From assembly GCF_003265705.1 (NCBI RefSeq), contig NW_020313044.1, forward strand, positions 7,478,016 through 7,542,015: DNA of 64,000 nucleotides. The letters run 5' to 3'. This document shows positions 21,961 to 34,589 of this stretch, one piece after another. The stretch's first letter is position 1; every line of letters starts with the position of its first letter. A program made the position numbers and the translations under genes. The DNA is from Callorhinus ursinus (lineage: Eukaryota; Chordata; Mammalia; Carnivora; Otariidae). The notes beneath the pieces are model-generated. The model had not been told where the DNA came from. It did not search any database and saw nothing but the letters and a program-made list of their open reading frames with translations.

Positions 21961-23950
21961 GTCCTACCCATAGAAGCAAAAAAAGCATTTGACAAAATAC
22001 AGCATCCATGCTTGATAAAAACCCTCAACAAAGTAGGTATAGATGGACTATACCTCAACATCATAAAGGCCACATATGAAAAACCCACAGCTAATATCAT
22101 TCTCAATGGAGGAAAAATTGAGAGCTTTTCCTCTACATTCAGGACGAAGACAGGGATATCCACTCTCACCATTACAATTTAACATGGTACCAGAAGTCTT
22201 CGCCTCAGCAATCAGACAACAAAAAGAAATAAAAGCCATCCAAATTGGCAAGAAAGAAGTGAAACTTTCGCTCATTGCAGATGACATGATACTCTATGTA
22301 CGAAATCCGAAAAACTCCACAAAAAAATTGATAGAACTAATACATGAATTCAGCAGTCTCAGGACATAAAATCAACATACAGAGGAATCTGTTGAATTTC
22401 TATATACCAGTAATGAAGCAGCAGAAAAAGAAATCAAGGAATTGATCCTATTTACAATTGCACCTAAACTGATAAGATACCTACGAATAAACCTAACAAA
22501 AGAGGTAAAGGATCTGCACTCTAAAAACTATAGAACACTTACAAAAGAAATTGAAGAAGGCATTAAGAAATGGAAACACATTCCATGGTCATGAATTGGA
22601 AGAACAAACATTGTTAAAATGTCTATACTACCCAAAGCAATCTACACATTTAACGCAATCCTTATCAAAATCCCACCAGCATTTTTCACAGAGCTAGAAC
22701 AAACAAACCTAAAATTTGTATGGAACCACAGAAAATACCCTAAATAGCCAAAGCAACCCTGAAAAAGAAAAGCAAAGCTGGAGGCATCATGATTCTGGAC
22801 TTCAAGATAAATTATAAAGCTGTAGTCATCAAGGCAGTATGGTACTGGCACAAAAACAGACACATAAATCAACGGAACAGAATACAAAACCCAGAAATGG
22901 AACCACAACTCTATGCTCAACTAATCTTCAACATAGCAGGAAAGAATATCCAATGGAAAAAAGATAGTCCCCTCAACAAATGGTGTTGGGAAAACTGGAC
23001 AGCAAAATGCAGAAGAATGAAACTGGACCACTTTCTTACATGATACACAAAAATGAATTCAAAATGGATGAAAGACCTAAATTCAATACAGGAAACCATC
23101 AAAATCCTAGAGGAGAACACAGGCAGCAACCTTTATGACCTAAGCCAAAGCAATTTCTTACTAGACACGTTACCAGAGGCAAGGGAAACAAAAGCAAAAA
23201 TGAGCTGCTGGGACTACATCAAGATAAAAAGCTTCTGCACAGAGAAGGAAACAATCAACAAAACTAAAAGGCTGCCTACGGAATAGAAGATATTTGCAAA
23301 TGACATAGGTTTAGTGTCCAAAATCTGTAAAGAACTTAACAAACTCAATACCCCAAAAGCAAATAATCCAGTTAAGAAATGGGAAGAAGACATGAATAGA
23401 CATTTTTCCAAAGAAGACATCCAGATGGCTGACACGTGAAAAGATGCTCAACAATTTGGCATCAGGGAAATACAAATCAAAACTTCAATGAGATACCACC
23501 TCACACCTGTCAGAATGGCTAAAATTAACAACACAGGAAACAATAGTGTTGGTGAGGATGCAGAGAAAGGGGAACACTCTTACACTCTTGGTGGGAATGC
23601 AAACTAGTGCAGCAACTCTGGAAAACAGTATGGAGATTCCCCAAAAAGTAAAAAATAGAACTAACTTGTGATCCAGCAATTGCCCTATTATGTATCTATG
23701 CAAAGGATACATAAATATAGAAGGGGTACATCCACCCCAATGTTTAGAGCAGCATTATCAACAATAGCCAAATTATGGAATGACCCTGAATGTCCATCAA
23801 TGGATGAATGGATAAAGAAGTTGTGGTGTGTGTGTATATAAAATGTTACTCAGCCATCAAAAAGAATGATCTCGACATTTGCAACGATGTGGATGGAGCT
23901 AGAGTATATTATGCTAAGCTAAGAAAGCCAGTCAGAGAAAGACAAATACC
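21961..23950 (+). pseudogene. L1 ORF2 C-terminal part, broken
   Basis: ORF2 remnant in pieces: reverse-transcriptase segment with PLSPLQFN and a catalytic box that reads IADD at 22,274-22,285 (usual FADD, both Asp kept), then thumb and C-terminal segments (for example [11 protein letters not shown] at about 22,840 and the region near 23,560 matching the Cys-rich part). Stops and frameshifts separate open stretches of up to 97 codons. Without the N-terminal endonuclease it was dead on arrival. Confidence 0.92.
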
Positions 23951-24228
23951 ATATGATATCACTCATGTGTGGAATTTAAGAAACAAAACAGATAAATGTA
24001 TGGGGGGGGGAAGGAGAGAGGGGAAAAAAAACCACAAGAGACTCTTACTAATAGAGAATAAATTGTTGATGGAGGGAGGTGGGGGGTGGACAAGATGGGT
24101 GATGGGAGGGCACTTATGATGAGCACTGAGTGTTGTATGTAATAAACTACTGAATTCTCCTGAAACCAATATTACACTATATGTTCACTAACTAGAATTT
24201 AAATAAAAAGTTGAAAAAGAAAATAAAA
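21961..24228 (+). mobile_element. LINE-1, sense, 5'-truncated (2.3 kb), defective
   Basis: The insertion begins inside the reverse transcriptase ([15 protein letters not shown] start) and runs to an L1 3' UTR and A-rich tail. The flanks agaaataggcattca (21,946-21,960) and agaaataggtattca (24,229-24,243) are a 15-bp target-site duplication with one mismatch. It is more diverged than elements 1-3 and its 3' UTR (G-rich, near 24,000-24,110) differs from theirs, so it is an older subfamily. Confidence 0.95.
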
Positions 24229-24299
24229 AGAAATAGGTATTCATACTGTACTGAGGGGAGTGTAAGTTGCAATAATCTCCTGGGGATGGACGTGATGTC

Positions 24300-24800
24300 A
24301 CTTGTCACATTTAGTGATACTATTTAAAATTCTTATGCCCTTTTTCCAAGTAATGTCACTTCGATTTATTTATGATATATACAGGTCAAATAGGAAATAA
24401 TAGGTACACATATAAAGTCTCAGCTATAAAGATATCTATCATGGAGTTGTTTTCAAAGTAAAAAATTGGGAACAAAACAAATGTCCAAAAATTATGAAAA
24501 GCTTAATTAAATATATTCATATGTAATGGAGTAATGGAGCATTTCATAGGCATTAAAGTGAGATTCTTGAGAGATATTTAAAATGAAGAAAAATTCACCT
24601 TAAGTGAAAAGCAGTGTATAAAATGTTCTGTATCTCCTGTTTGCAATTTATATTCACATATATAATTAATTCATCAACATAGACATTAAAATGTCAGTAA
24701 CTTCAAGCGACAAAATGTTAACACTTTTCTCTAGGGAATAAGATTACAGACACTTGTTCATATTGTATACTTCATTTCTCAACTATTCTTAAATATAAAA
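24300..24800 (+). repeat. Possible old L1-type fragment
   Basis: Phrases such as aaaaaattgggaacaaaaca and gaaaaattcaccttaagtga resemble the ORF2-end/3' part of an old L1-related family in sense. Heavily diverged and A/T-rich, so the call is tentative. Confidence 0.45.
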
Positions 24801-25179
24801 TACATGTATTAAATTCTTTTTTTAGAATTAAATTAATTCTAAAAATTAAATTTAATACATAAATTAAATTTAAAAATGAGAGGACAATCCAAGTTACCAT
24901 AGGAGCTGACTATAAAAGATACATTATAGAGAGACATTCTAAAGAGAATAAAATCATTCTAAGTAATGAGAAAAGAATCAACACACGTAGGATATTACAA
25001 AGGATGTTTATAAAACTGAGACTAGATCAGCCAGGAAGACAGAAAGAGCACTGAATTTAGAATGTTCCTAGAAGTGGAATAAATGCAAACTCTAAATAAC
25101 TGCATTAGAGGACAAGGGACCTTGGACAAGCACAGTTCAGGTGGTTATCACCAAGGCAAACTGTGTACTCCTTTATCAA

Positions 25180-25330
25180 TTCACTCAGTGATTTATTCAT
25201 GTAGAAAATACCTTCAGTGCTTACTGTGCACCAGACCCTGTTTTAGATGCTAGGGAATATAAATGGATCAAACTGAGGTTCTAACTCCCTTACGGAGTTG
25301 GCAATTTAAGACAGAAATAATCTTATACAT
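25180..25330 (-). mobile_element. L2 (CR1-clade LINE) 3' end, antisense
   Basis: tcactcagtgatttattcat followed by cttactgtgcaccagaccct and ttttagatgctagggaatat is the reversed L2 3' end (TTTATTGAGCACCTACTATG-type). Short and old. Confidence 0.7.
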
Positions 25331-25559
25331 TTTGTTCTTCAATTCCCTTCCTGAATTCCATCCCAAATCCCATAGGAACTCTAGGATCCCATTCTGTCCA
25401 TTTGTAGTAAAATAATCTATGTTTATGAAAGTTGTCCTTTTGTTCATTGGAAAGGAGTGTCAAGCTCCATCATGTCAGCGAAGCCATAAGCCATGATTTT
25501 GCTTCCATCTTACTTACCTAGTCCCCACTATAACTTCTTGCATGCTTCTTAGGTACAAC

Positions 25560-25730
25560 CTTCTCCTCACTGGTTTCTAATCCACATGGCCTTTCCAGTC
25601 TAAACCATCCTTCCTTTTTCTCTGCCTGTCAAATTCTACTCATCTTTCCAAGTCATATTAAATGTCACTTTCTCACAGTGCTCAAACACAGTCCTTCCCT
25701 CAACTATTTACTCCTCAGCCAGTGCATTCA
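25560..25730 (+). mobile_element. L2-like fragment, sense
   Basis: ccaagtcatattaaatgtca followed by a cagtccttccctcaact-like stretch resembles the L2 ORF2 C-terminal/3' end. Short and diverged. Confidence 0.5.
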
Positions 25731-26640
25731 GAGAGCTTATACTTTATACTGAGAGCTCTATTCACAAGTATTACTGTATTATATAATTCTTCCCATAAAG
25801 TGCAGTGAAGAATAAATGAAAAAATTTAAGTGACCCCATAAGACCCTTAATGATTCTGTAAACACAGGATTAATTTATAATACTATTAAAATAAATTCTA
25901 GCTGAATACCCAGCTGAAACAGCTTGATCAACTGACTACCGGCGTATTTATTCATATTGTTAATATAGAGCAGTGTTTTTCAAACTGGGCGCTACAAACA
26001 GTGGGTTATAAAATCAATTTAGTGGATCATAATCAGCATTAAAAATATAAAAATAGAAAGGGTTGGGAAAATATCACAGTATATGACCTACAGAAAAGGC
26101 AAGTATTGTGTTACTGAAGTTTTGTCTCATTTCTGTGTGTGCGCATGTATGTGTATTTATTAGACTGTGAAGAAAAGTTATTTTTTTAGACAGGTTGTGG
26201 ATAAAAAATTTGAAAGCCACTTATATAAAACTGGTGACACATTTCTGTCATATATCCAAACCCATAAAGGAATGAGACATGTTTCTTCTTAAACTACCCA
26301 ACATTTCTACATTCTGTAAAGAACCAGCATTTCCTTAGACTGCTTCACTTTCTCCTCACGTTCGTCACAAGCATTACATTTGGATTTGTTTTCAAATACA
26401 AGGATTTTATCACTTAATATGTGTTATGCGCATTAGGGCCATGAGGAGATACAGATGATGAGATGTCAGCATTGCTCACCCACTAATCAGTGATCCGCTT
26501 CTCTTCCCAGAACAATGCCAAAGCCTGAGCAGTTCAATCCATGCTTTAAGCAAAATAATAAATTATCCTGGTTTGTGGAACTCCAGTGTTTAGGAACAGT
26601 TGAAACCGCAAATATTGAATTTTCCAAGATGTCTTGTGGA
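25731..26640. other. Unassigned, probably unique sequence
   Basis: No recognised repeat or gene. The 80-codon frame at 26,515-26,757 overlaps the L2 remnant after it and has no motif. Confidence 0.5.
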
Positions 26641-26649
26641 ACTTGTCAA

Positions 26650-26790
26650 ATTATACTTAGAATTTGTCTGCATGGGCTGGCAAATGAACCCACTCGGGGC
26701 AGGAGACTGTTCTGTTTTACATTTATATTCCTAGCCAGAACCAGCACTGGCTCCTGATGAATGCTCAGTATTTATTGAATGAATTACACT
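26650..26790 (+). mobile_element. L2 3' end, sense
   Basis: ggggcaggagactgttctgt followed by tgaatgctcagtatttattg and aatgaatta matches the classic L2 3' end. Confidence 0.7.
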
Positions 26791-26831
26791 GGGGAGGGAT
26801 CCTAATTGAAAAAAAAAAAAGAGATTAGTGG

Positions 26832-27036
26832 GGGCTCCTGGGTGGCTCAGTCATTAAGCGTCTGCCTTTGGCTCAGGTCATGATCCCAGGCTCCTGGGAT
26901 CAAGCCCTGCATCAGGCTCCCTGCTCCCTGCTCTGCCAGAGGCCTGCTTCTTCCTCTCCCACTCCCCTTGCTTGTGTTCCCTCTCTCGCTGTGTCTCTCT
27001 CTGTCAAATAAATAAATAAAATCTTAAAAAAAAAAA
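26832..27036 (+). mobile_element. SINEC (CAN-SINE), sense
   Basis: gggctcctgggtggctcagt head, B-box-like ctgggatcaagccctgc, TC-rich stretch with gtgttccctctctcgctgtg, and aaataaataaaatctt tail. Both flanks are A-rich so the target-site duplication is not clear. Confidence 0.95.
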
Positions 27037-27364
27037 GAAAATTACCATTAGCAGTTTCTTGATTGGTGATTCCTAAAATATTATGAAACTGATTTGGAAA
27101 AGCTAAACTTAGAAGATCACTTTCTATCATCCACTATCTGTAAAACCCCGTTACCATCGATCACATTTCTTTCCTTAAACCTTTCAAACATGGCCAAAAA
27201 GAAGGAGAGATGGCCTCTAAAACATTTTCTTCAGGGACTGGTATCCTAGCATGATACCTCAGAAACTTCGGGGAGTAAGCTGCCAGGAGCGGGGAGGAGG
27301 AAAAGGCAATCTGATAACAAGTTTGTTGCCACGTGTTTAGGCCTGGTTAAATCTTAGAGTTGGA

Positions 27365-27580
27365 GACAATGAGCTGTGGTTATGGGGCACTAGGACTGCA
27401 GAGTCAGACAAACCTGGGCTTGGGCCCTGCCTGGTCCCACCACTTCTACCTGTGTGACCATTGTGATGATTACAGTAACTCCATCTGAGGATTCTTGCAT
27501 GCCTGGAATCGAATACAGCATGTAAATTCTTGAGCATATATATGGGCACGTGCTGTATGCTCAACATACGTAACTCCTGT
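27365..27580 (+). mobile_element. MIR SINE, sense
   Basis: MIR core features: gactgcagagtcagacaaac, cttctacctgtgtgacc, a missing-letter atgattacagtaact segment, and a tail near tgctgtatgctcaa. Old and diverged. Confidence 0.75.
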
Positions 27581-28278
27581 TTTGTTGTAATTACTGTGAT
27601 TACTATGAATGTGACAGGGATCCTAGCAGATTGATTCTTCTAGCCAGCTTCAGAAGACTACTATGAAGACCCTATGTATAAGCATTTATGAGAATTAACA
27701 TTTCTAAAGTGTCCTTTTATAGCTAAGTAGTATTTTATGTTTGGGGAGTATGTCTACCAGTAAACACGAAAGATACTCAGAAGAAAAATTCCACTGAATC
27801 AGGAAGTTCTTGAAAAGAAGGGGGGAAAAATTAGCAAAGGTAGCAATAATCATCCTGAAGGAATTGGTATAGTTTCCAAGTATTTAATGTTACTGCAAGC
27901 AAGCATCTTCTTCATTGGAAAAATGTGTTACATCAGAATTGGAAAATGGAAGAGAAAAGCCGGTTAGCTTTATTTTGCCAAAAACAAGGTAAAATGTAAA
28001 AACAGCAACTTGGGTCAGTTTTTCAAAAGCCATTACAGTTTAAAATCTCCTTACCCACCATTTTAATGGGTTGAAGTGTCACTAATCTAGGAAAAAAATT
28101 ACAAAGTATGTTTTAATGTATGGATTCAGCCCTTCAAGACTGAATCAGCTTTAGAAACAACCTCTGTCGTGGTCTGATTGCCTAAGACTTTGGGAGAGAG
28201 CTAGGCAGAGGACAGTTGGATCATGCCTGCCAGGCACCAAGGGAGGAGGTTTTTTGACTAACACCTCACCTGCAGCAC
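27581..28278. other. Unassigned sequence
   Basis: No recognised repeat or gene. Confidence 0.5.
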
Positions 28279-28295
28279 AAGACTTCCTAAAGGGA

Positions 28296-28553
28296 GAGAA
28301 GGAAGGGAAAAATGAAGGGGGGGAAATCGGAGGGAGAGACGAACCATGAGAGACTATGGACTCTGGGAAACAAACTGAGGGTTTCAGAGGGGAGGGGGGT
28401 GGGGGGAGGGGTTAGCCCCGTGATGGGTATTAAGGAGGGCATGTATTGCAATGAGCCCTGGATGTTATATGCAAATAATGAATCATGGAACACTACATCA
28501 AAAACTAATGAAGTACTGTATGGTGACATAACATAATAATAATAAAAAAAAAA
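28296..28553 (+). mobile_element. Young LINE-1 3'-end fragment, sense
   Basis: A 258-bp, strongly 5'-truncated L1 holding only the distal 3' UTR with G-rich tract gaggggaggggggtgggggg (about 28,388-28,407) and a shortened terminal tggtgacataacataataat block plus A-tail. A perfect 17-bp target-site duplication, aagacttcctaaaggga, lies at 28,279-28,295 and 28,554-28,570. Confidence 0.96.
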
Positions 28554-28570
28554 AAGACTTCCTAAAGGGA

Positions 28571-29275
28571 AATGAAACCTGCTTCAAGCATTTTGTTAAA
28601 TTCCACTCCTGAGTCTTTACCAGGAATTGTCAAAGCCAGGGTTACAACATTACAGGTTGCAAACTCAGATTTCTAAAGAGGCTAAGGAGATAAGGGGTTG
28701 GGTATAAATGGAATTGTTTGTAATTACTCAATTTATGCCTATTATATAATTTGTGTGCACTTTTACTTGCTCAAAATGCACTTAAGATACTGTTAGCAGT
28801 AAGCATGTGTGGCTTTTACTAAGTAATCACACTGAAATAAAACCAATCTGTCAAGAAAGAGAGTTTTCCTAGCAGAAAACTTTATCAAGCTGAATCATTT
28901 CAGGTAACAGATGCCCCCCCAAAAAACATTTAATTAGATATTATTTTGTGATTGGACAATTATGTGAGTATAGACAGGACTGAATAAAACAATTAGAGAC
29001 GTAAGATGGCCAGAGAGTGGTAACAGTGGGAATCTAGTATCAGCCCTAAGCGTGCAGGGGCAAGGAGTGAAAAAGGTGTTACCAGACCCAGAAAAGCTGG
29101 AGTCACGGAGAAGTGGCTGGTTGGTAGACGCAAGGGCTGCAGAAGAGCATAGTTAACTGCTAGCACCAGAGCAAAGCAAAAGGACAGGCAGGGTAGTAAT
29201 AAATACTCTACCCTCTCTTTCCTCTCACTCTTTAATTTCCTGTCAATATCTCTCATTGGTCCCACCCACCCACCG
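28571..29275. other. Unassigned, probably unique sequence
   Basis: No recognised repeat or gene. A 90-codon minus frame at 28,993-29,265 shows no motif. Confidence 0.5.
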
Positions 29276-29441
29276 TGACAGTGATTTTGTCCCAGCCCGG
29301 TGGACAGAGCACTGGACTAGAAGTAAGGAGACCTGTTGCTTATCTCAGTCCTTATGATTTTAAGTTGGACATCAGACATAAAAAAACAGGGTCCTTCAGC
29401 CTGGAAAAGTTTCACTCAAGGGGAGGGGTTGAATGGATGGA
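29276..29441. repeat. Direct repeat copy A (166 bp), MIR-like core
   Basis: Starts tgacagtgattttgtccc and ends gggttgaatggatgga. It recurs in the same orientation at 30,694-30,860 with only around ten differences by eye. The phrase agagcactggactagaagta resembles the head of a tRNA-derived MIR-type SINE, so the duplicated unit may include one. Confidence 0.9.
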
Positions 29442-30693
29442 CCAGAAGGCAAAAGAGCCTGCCATATAATGCACAGAAGTCAGCCTTCCTGGGACAAAGC
29501 AAGAGAGAAAAAAGCAAGACCTATCTGGTAGAGGCAAACTAAGAATAAGCAGTAAACCCACAAACCATTCTTTTTGTCTACAAACTCTATTAAGAATTAG
29601 GTTGATCCAAAAGATCTTTGTTTCCCCCAATAAATCAGCAAAACATTTGTCAAATCAAGGTAACCTCAGATGGGTTAGGCCTACCATTTTGGTGGACTTG
29701 AGCATCTGGTTTATTCAAACACTATGAGTATTTCAGGGGGGTTTACTGATTGTTTACTGGTTACTTTTTTGGTATTCCTTTAGATGCTGCCACACATCTT
29801 CAAAGGTACTACAATGTTTAAAGTTCAGTCTTCTAGAGATCCATCTGGGCTCCAGGGCATTTCTCCTGAAGATGCATATTACTCTGAGAATAGAATTCAG
29901 GAGTTAAGGGCCCCTGGACCACAGCAGTGCATTTCATCAGCTGGTGACTCTCCCATTTCCTATTGCTTGAATGGGCAGCTAGATTCATGAAAGCACAATA
30001 TGCCTTTGCCTGTGGCAGAGGTATGCTACTAAAAAAAAAGAAAGAGAGAGAGGGAGGGAGACTGGCGTGAAAAATGAAAAGTACTTAAGCAAGCAGGACC
30101 ACTGTTGGGCTCTCTAAAAGATAGATGATTGCAGTGAACATGATGTCTGCAACTGTAGTTTGCCCAAATTAAAGTGGAACATAAAAATAGGGAGGAAAGG
30201 AATCTAATTTCCATTTAAAGTTGCTATCAGTGGTAGTTGTACAATATTCTTTGTCACACCTTCAGGTGATGGACCAGCAGTGCCACAGAGCCGTGGTAAT
30301 TCAAAGTTAGCCAGGGGCAAGAGAAATATGGAACTTGCATCTGCCAAAATATATGTGAGTGTAGAGTTGGCCAGAGAAATGTGGCAAGAAAAACAGCAGA
30401 ATACAGTTATGAAGAAGTAATCGATCGCTATTAATGGTGCCTGCCCACATAATAGGAAGCAAGGAGGGAGGGACTTGCCATGGATTTTCCTCTCAGGACA
30501 GTGTTCGAGAAGCTGGGCTGTGACTGTTCAATCTTTGACTCTTGTAAAGTCAGGAAACTACTTTGCCATGTACATTTCAAAATGTCTGAGTCCTATTCGT
30601 ACCCTTAGAAGAAAAATACAGCTTTGTCTTACTACTTAAACTAATTATAGATTTTTCTATGTGAAACCATGATAATCTGATTTTTGCTGACCA
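29442..30693. other. Unassigned sequence between the direct repeats
   Basis: No recognised gene. A purine-rich run lies at about 30,030-30,060. Open frames up to about 72 codons show no motif. Confidence 0.5.
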
Positions 30694-30860
30694 TGACAGG
30701 GATTTTGTCCCAGCGGGGTGGGCAGAGCACTGGACTAGAAGTAAGGAGACCTCTTGCTTATCTCAGTCCTTATGATTTTAAGTTGGACATCAGACGTAAA
30801 AAAAATAGGGTCCTTCAGCCTGGAAAAGTCTCACTCAAGAAGAGGGGTTGAATGGATGGA
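30694..30860. repeat. Direct repeat copy B (167 bp)
   Basis: Second copy of the unit at 29,276-29,441, same strand, about 1.4 kb downstream. Sequence similarity stops sharply at both edges. Confidence 0.9.
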
Positions 30861-31184
30861 TCCTCGTATCAAACTTCTCTCAGGAAATGAATCATCGTCT
30901 CTGTCATAGAACCTAAAATGTTGCCCTAGTTTCTGCTTTTCACATTTGCCCACACAGACTTTTCTGACTCTTGGTTCTGTTCCCCTAATAACCTCTGACT
31001 TCATTCCTCTGACTACATCTATTCAGTGGTTTGAATTAGCACTTTTACAAATGTACAATTTGGAGCAACTCACATAATCTCTGGGAGATCTAATTTGATC
31101 ACCTGAGAAATATGGACAATTACAGTATCATATAAAGTTGATGAGAGAGTTAAATATGCTAAAAAAATGAAATGATATTAAGAG
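30861..31184. other. Unassigned sequence
   Basis: No recognised repeat or gene. Confidence 0.45.
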
Positions 31185-32207
31185 TAAAAGGAAAAATAGA
31201 TAAATTTAATCAAAATTAAAAATTTTTCTCTTTGAAAAACACAAAAAGAAAATGAAAAGGCAAGATTCAGAATGGTAAAAATGTTTGAAGTACATTTAGT
31301 TGGCAACAGAATTGTATTCAGACTATTTTGAGTGTTTTTACAACTCAGTAATAAGATAAGCAATCTAATAAAATATTTGCAAAATATTTGACCAGATGCT
31401 TCACAAAAGAAGTTATAAGAATGGTGAAAAATATCTGAAGAGATGCCCAGCATCATTAATTATGAAGGAGATGTATATTAAAGCCACAATGAGATACCAC
31501 TTTAACCCTTAAAATGTCCACAATCAAAAAGAAAATAAAAAGTGTTGATGAGGATGTGGAGCAACTGAAGTTCTCATACACTGCTTATGGAAATACAAAA
31601 TTATACAACTACTTTGGAAAAAATTTGGCAGCTTTTTAAGAAGTTAAATAAAACCAACTAAAGGTCTCAGTCATTCTATTATAGCTATTTACCCCTAACA
31701 AAATCAAAACATACAGGACACAAATCTGAATGTTTTTTGAAGCTTTCTTCAGAATAGCCAAATCCTGGAAACAACTTAGATGTCTAACAGTTGATAAATA
31801 ATGGATAGACAAATATGGTATACCATTACAATGGAATACTTCTAATCTGTATAGAGGAATACTTATACACACAATAAAATGAATGAACTCAAACCATTAT
31901 TCTGAGTGAAAGAAACTCAATATAAAAGAGCACATAATATATTAATCCATTTGCATGAAATTCTTTTTAAAAATTCAAATTAATCTACAGTGACAGAAAA
32001 CAGACTAGTGGCTGCCTTGGGACAAAGAGGATAGAATGGACTGCAAAGGGGCATACGAATCCTGGGGATGATGGAAATATTCTGTCTGGATTGAGGTGGT
32101 GGTTTCACAGGTGTATGTATCTGTCACAATTCATCAAATTATACACTCTTAATAGATGCAGCTCATCATAAGTGATTATACCTCAGCAAAGTTGAGTTAA
32201 AAATAAC
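31185..32207 (+). mobile_element. Old LINE-1 3' part, sense
   Basis: Diverged ORF2 C-terminal segment (atgagataccactttaaccc, aatagccaaatcctggaaac) followed by an L1ME/L1MC-type 3' UTR: ctacagtgacagaaaacaga, gactgcaaaggggcatacg, ggtggtggtttcacaggtgt, and tatacctcagcaaagttgag at the end. No open frame survives. Confidence 0.85.
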
Positions 32208-32690
32208 AAAATAAGTGAAGTGCTGAGATCCACCTTGGTCCAGAGTTCTAAATATCAGATAAATATTCTTATTTTTTTCATTATAGCGGTTATTATTATC
32301 ATGGCAGCATTGATGTTTGACTCTGTCCCATCCATACTTGATGTTATCTCTCAGTTCCATCTTATGTACAATGGATAGGTTGGTAGTATCAGGCCAAGGG
32401 CAGTCCTTCCTTAATCACTTAATAAAATTTCTTCCTTCCTTAGAGGATAGGTGGTAGGATCACATGATGATACATGATATAGGAAGTCATATTTATAAAT
32501 ATTATCTTTTGTATTCTTATTATTATGTGCTTATTCATTGGATGCCCCCTCAGAAAGTTAGCACTTTTCCCAACAAAGAGAAAATAGGTGGAAAAAACAA
32601 AAACAAAAACAAAAACATGAATCTCAAGCTTTTTCTCTGCCACCCTTATGGTTCCATCTACCAGTGGTGTCTTAGAATTGGGAGATCTGA
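32208..32690. other. Unassigned sequence
   Basis: No recognised repeat or gene. A short (AAAAAC)n stretch lies near 32,595-32,615. Confidence 0.5.
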
Positions 32691-32694
32691 TGGA

Positions 32695-32920
32695 TAAGAA
32701 CAGGCTTTGACATGAAGTGGGTCTGGATTCAAACTTCATGTCTATCACTGACCAACTGTGTGAACTTCAACAAGGTACTTAACATCGTTCAGACTCCTCC
32801 ATTTGCCATATATAAAATGGGAAAGATAGTAATACCTGATATGATTGTTGTGAGATTTAAAAAAAAGAATGTTGTAGAATATATTACATAGCACACAATG
32901 CCTGGATCTAATAATCTCAA
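32695..32920 (+). mobile_element. MIR SINE, sense
   Basis: Series typical of MIR: gtgggtctggattcaaactt, tatcactgaccaactgtgtg, acttcaacaaggtacttaac, catatataaaatgggaaaga, gattgttgtgagatttaaa and catagcacacaatgcctgga. Confidence 0.85.
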
Positions 32921-33282
32921 AGCAGATGGTAGCTATTCTTATACTCTGCCCACTGGTCAGGTTTGATGAGTGTTTGTTTAACCACTGAGGAACCAACCCT
33001 GGAGCTATGTAACCTTTTAGAATGAGCAGCACATTATAGAGTTCTTCTCTTTGCATCTGTTTTCCTCACTCTGCTTGAGAAGCTGTGTGGTAAAAGGTCA
33101 GGGTGGAGAATGGTCTCACTCTACATTCTCTTCTCTTGCTATAGGTAATTGCCTCTGTCCATGGTGCTTTTAAGGATGTGCTTATCAGTGCTAGTGGCCA
33201 ATCGTATGACCGCATCATAGCACTGAATCTCAATTCACCTCTCAACGGCTCCAGATGGTATCTGAACATTCACTGGGAAGAT

Positions 33283-33283
<1 letters not shown>

Positions 33284-33340
<57 letters not shown>

Positions 33341-33350
33341 TGATAGATAA
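33284..33350. repeat. (GATA)n microsatellite
   Basis: About 14 uninterrupted GATA units followed by one variant (tgat) unit. Likely polymorphic in the population. Confidence 0.95.
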
Positions 33351-34490
33351 TAAAAATAAAAAACAGGGAAAGATTCTTTTAAAATTTTTAAAGTGTTCTC
33401 TAACCAATTTGGATAATTACCTCAAAAATAATAATAATTCTGAAACCTCTCCATAACCCATATGGAAAACCTTAAGATCATGAAGGAAAGAGCTGCTAAT
33501 TAGCTATTTTCATTTTACCTCAAAAGAACAGGACCAAAGGCATTCAGTCTGGCAACTAAAGTCACATCTTCAAAAGCAAGTTTGATTAAGGAAGAAGTGA
33601 GGCAAGCATTCAAGGGCTTGCTGCAAATAAGTAGGTACTGAGGCAAATCTTAATGTGCAAAACGGGCCAAGGAAAATGATTCAAAATGACCCAAATTTGA
33701 GGAAAGAAAGGGAAAAGCCATTTGCTTCCTGTAAGTGAAGAACTCAGCTCACCAGTTTTGTCACTCCATAGGGTAGAGATAGGAATTCTATAAAGTAAAA
33801 GGATATAATGAGGGCGTTACATTGTTTTTAATAAAAAGAATATGACTTGCCCTTCATACTGCTTAATCAGCAGAAATACTAACATTTCATTAGAAGTATT
33901 CAGTCTCTTTCAATTAGTGTTGGTGGCAAAAAAATGTTCCTGTTGCTCCATAAGAGGTAAAATGAACTATTACAGATCCCTCTACAGGCAGAGCCCTGGA
34001 TCTTGATGGATGTCCAGCAGAGTTTTAGATGCACCTACCAGAAAATGCTCTGGCATTACATGTGGACGCATTTAAAGAAGCAAAGGATAATGGATTCCTT
34101 TTAGGCACCAGAAAAAGCTGCTAAGAAAATGAGATTTGAGCTGAAAAGTTAGGATTTATCAGACTCTGTCTTGCCCAAATCAAAACTGTATTATCCTTAT
34201 GGAAATGTTAGCAATGATGTGGCTAAAGAAAGGAAGACAAAGTAAATCTTTTTTTTATGTAATAACTTCACTCTCACATTTAGAGAAGATTCCCCTGTGA
34301 AAACCGTACAACTCTTCACATGAGTTTCAAAATTTATATATCACAGAATTTATAATCCTGAGACCCCAAAAATACAGTGACTGAATTTTGAGGACTTGCC
34401 ATGTCTTTAAAATAAGATGATGATTTTGTTGTATTTTAGGTATCATAAATCCTAAAACTACTAAGAAAAGTAATTGTGTAGGGCAATCTG
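33351..34490. other. Unassigned, probably unique sequence
   Basis: No recognised repeat or gene. Confidence 0.5.
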
Positions 34491-34493
34491 TCA

Positions 34494-34516
34494 TTTTTTT
34501 TTTTTTTTTTTTTTTT
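34494..34516. repeat. Poly-T run
   Basis: About 22 T in a row, possibly the reversed A-tail of an unrecognised retroposed sequence to the right. Confidence 0.85.
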
Positions 34517-34589
34517 GCCTGTCACCCATCATCCTTTATTTTGGTAACAAAACCTGAATGTTCCAAGAAACCACTACTATGTTCCTAAG

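Noticed and set aside
33284..33350. Repeat array considered as CRISPR-like
   Set aside because: Simple 4-bp tandem repeat with no spacers; the window is mammalian.
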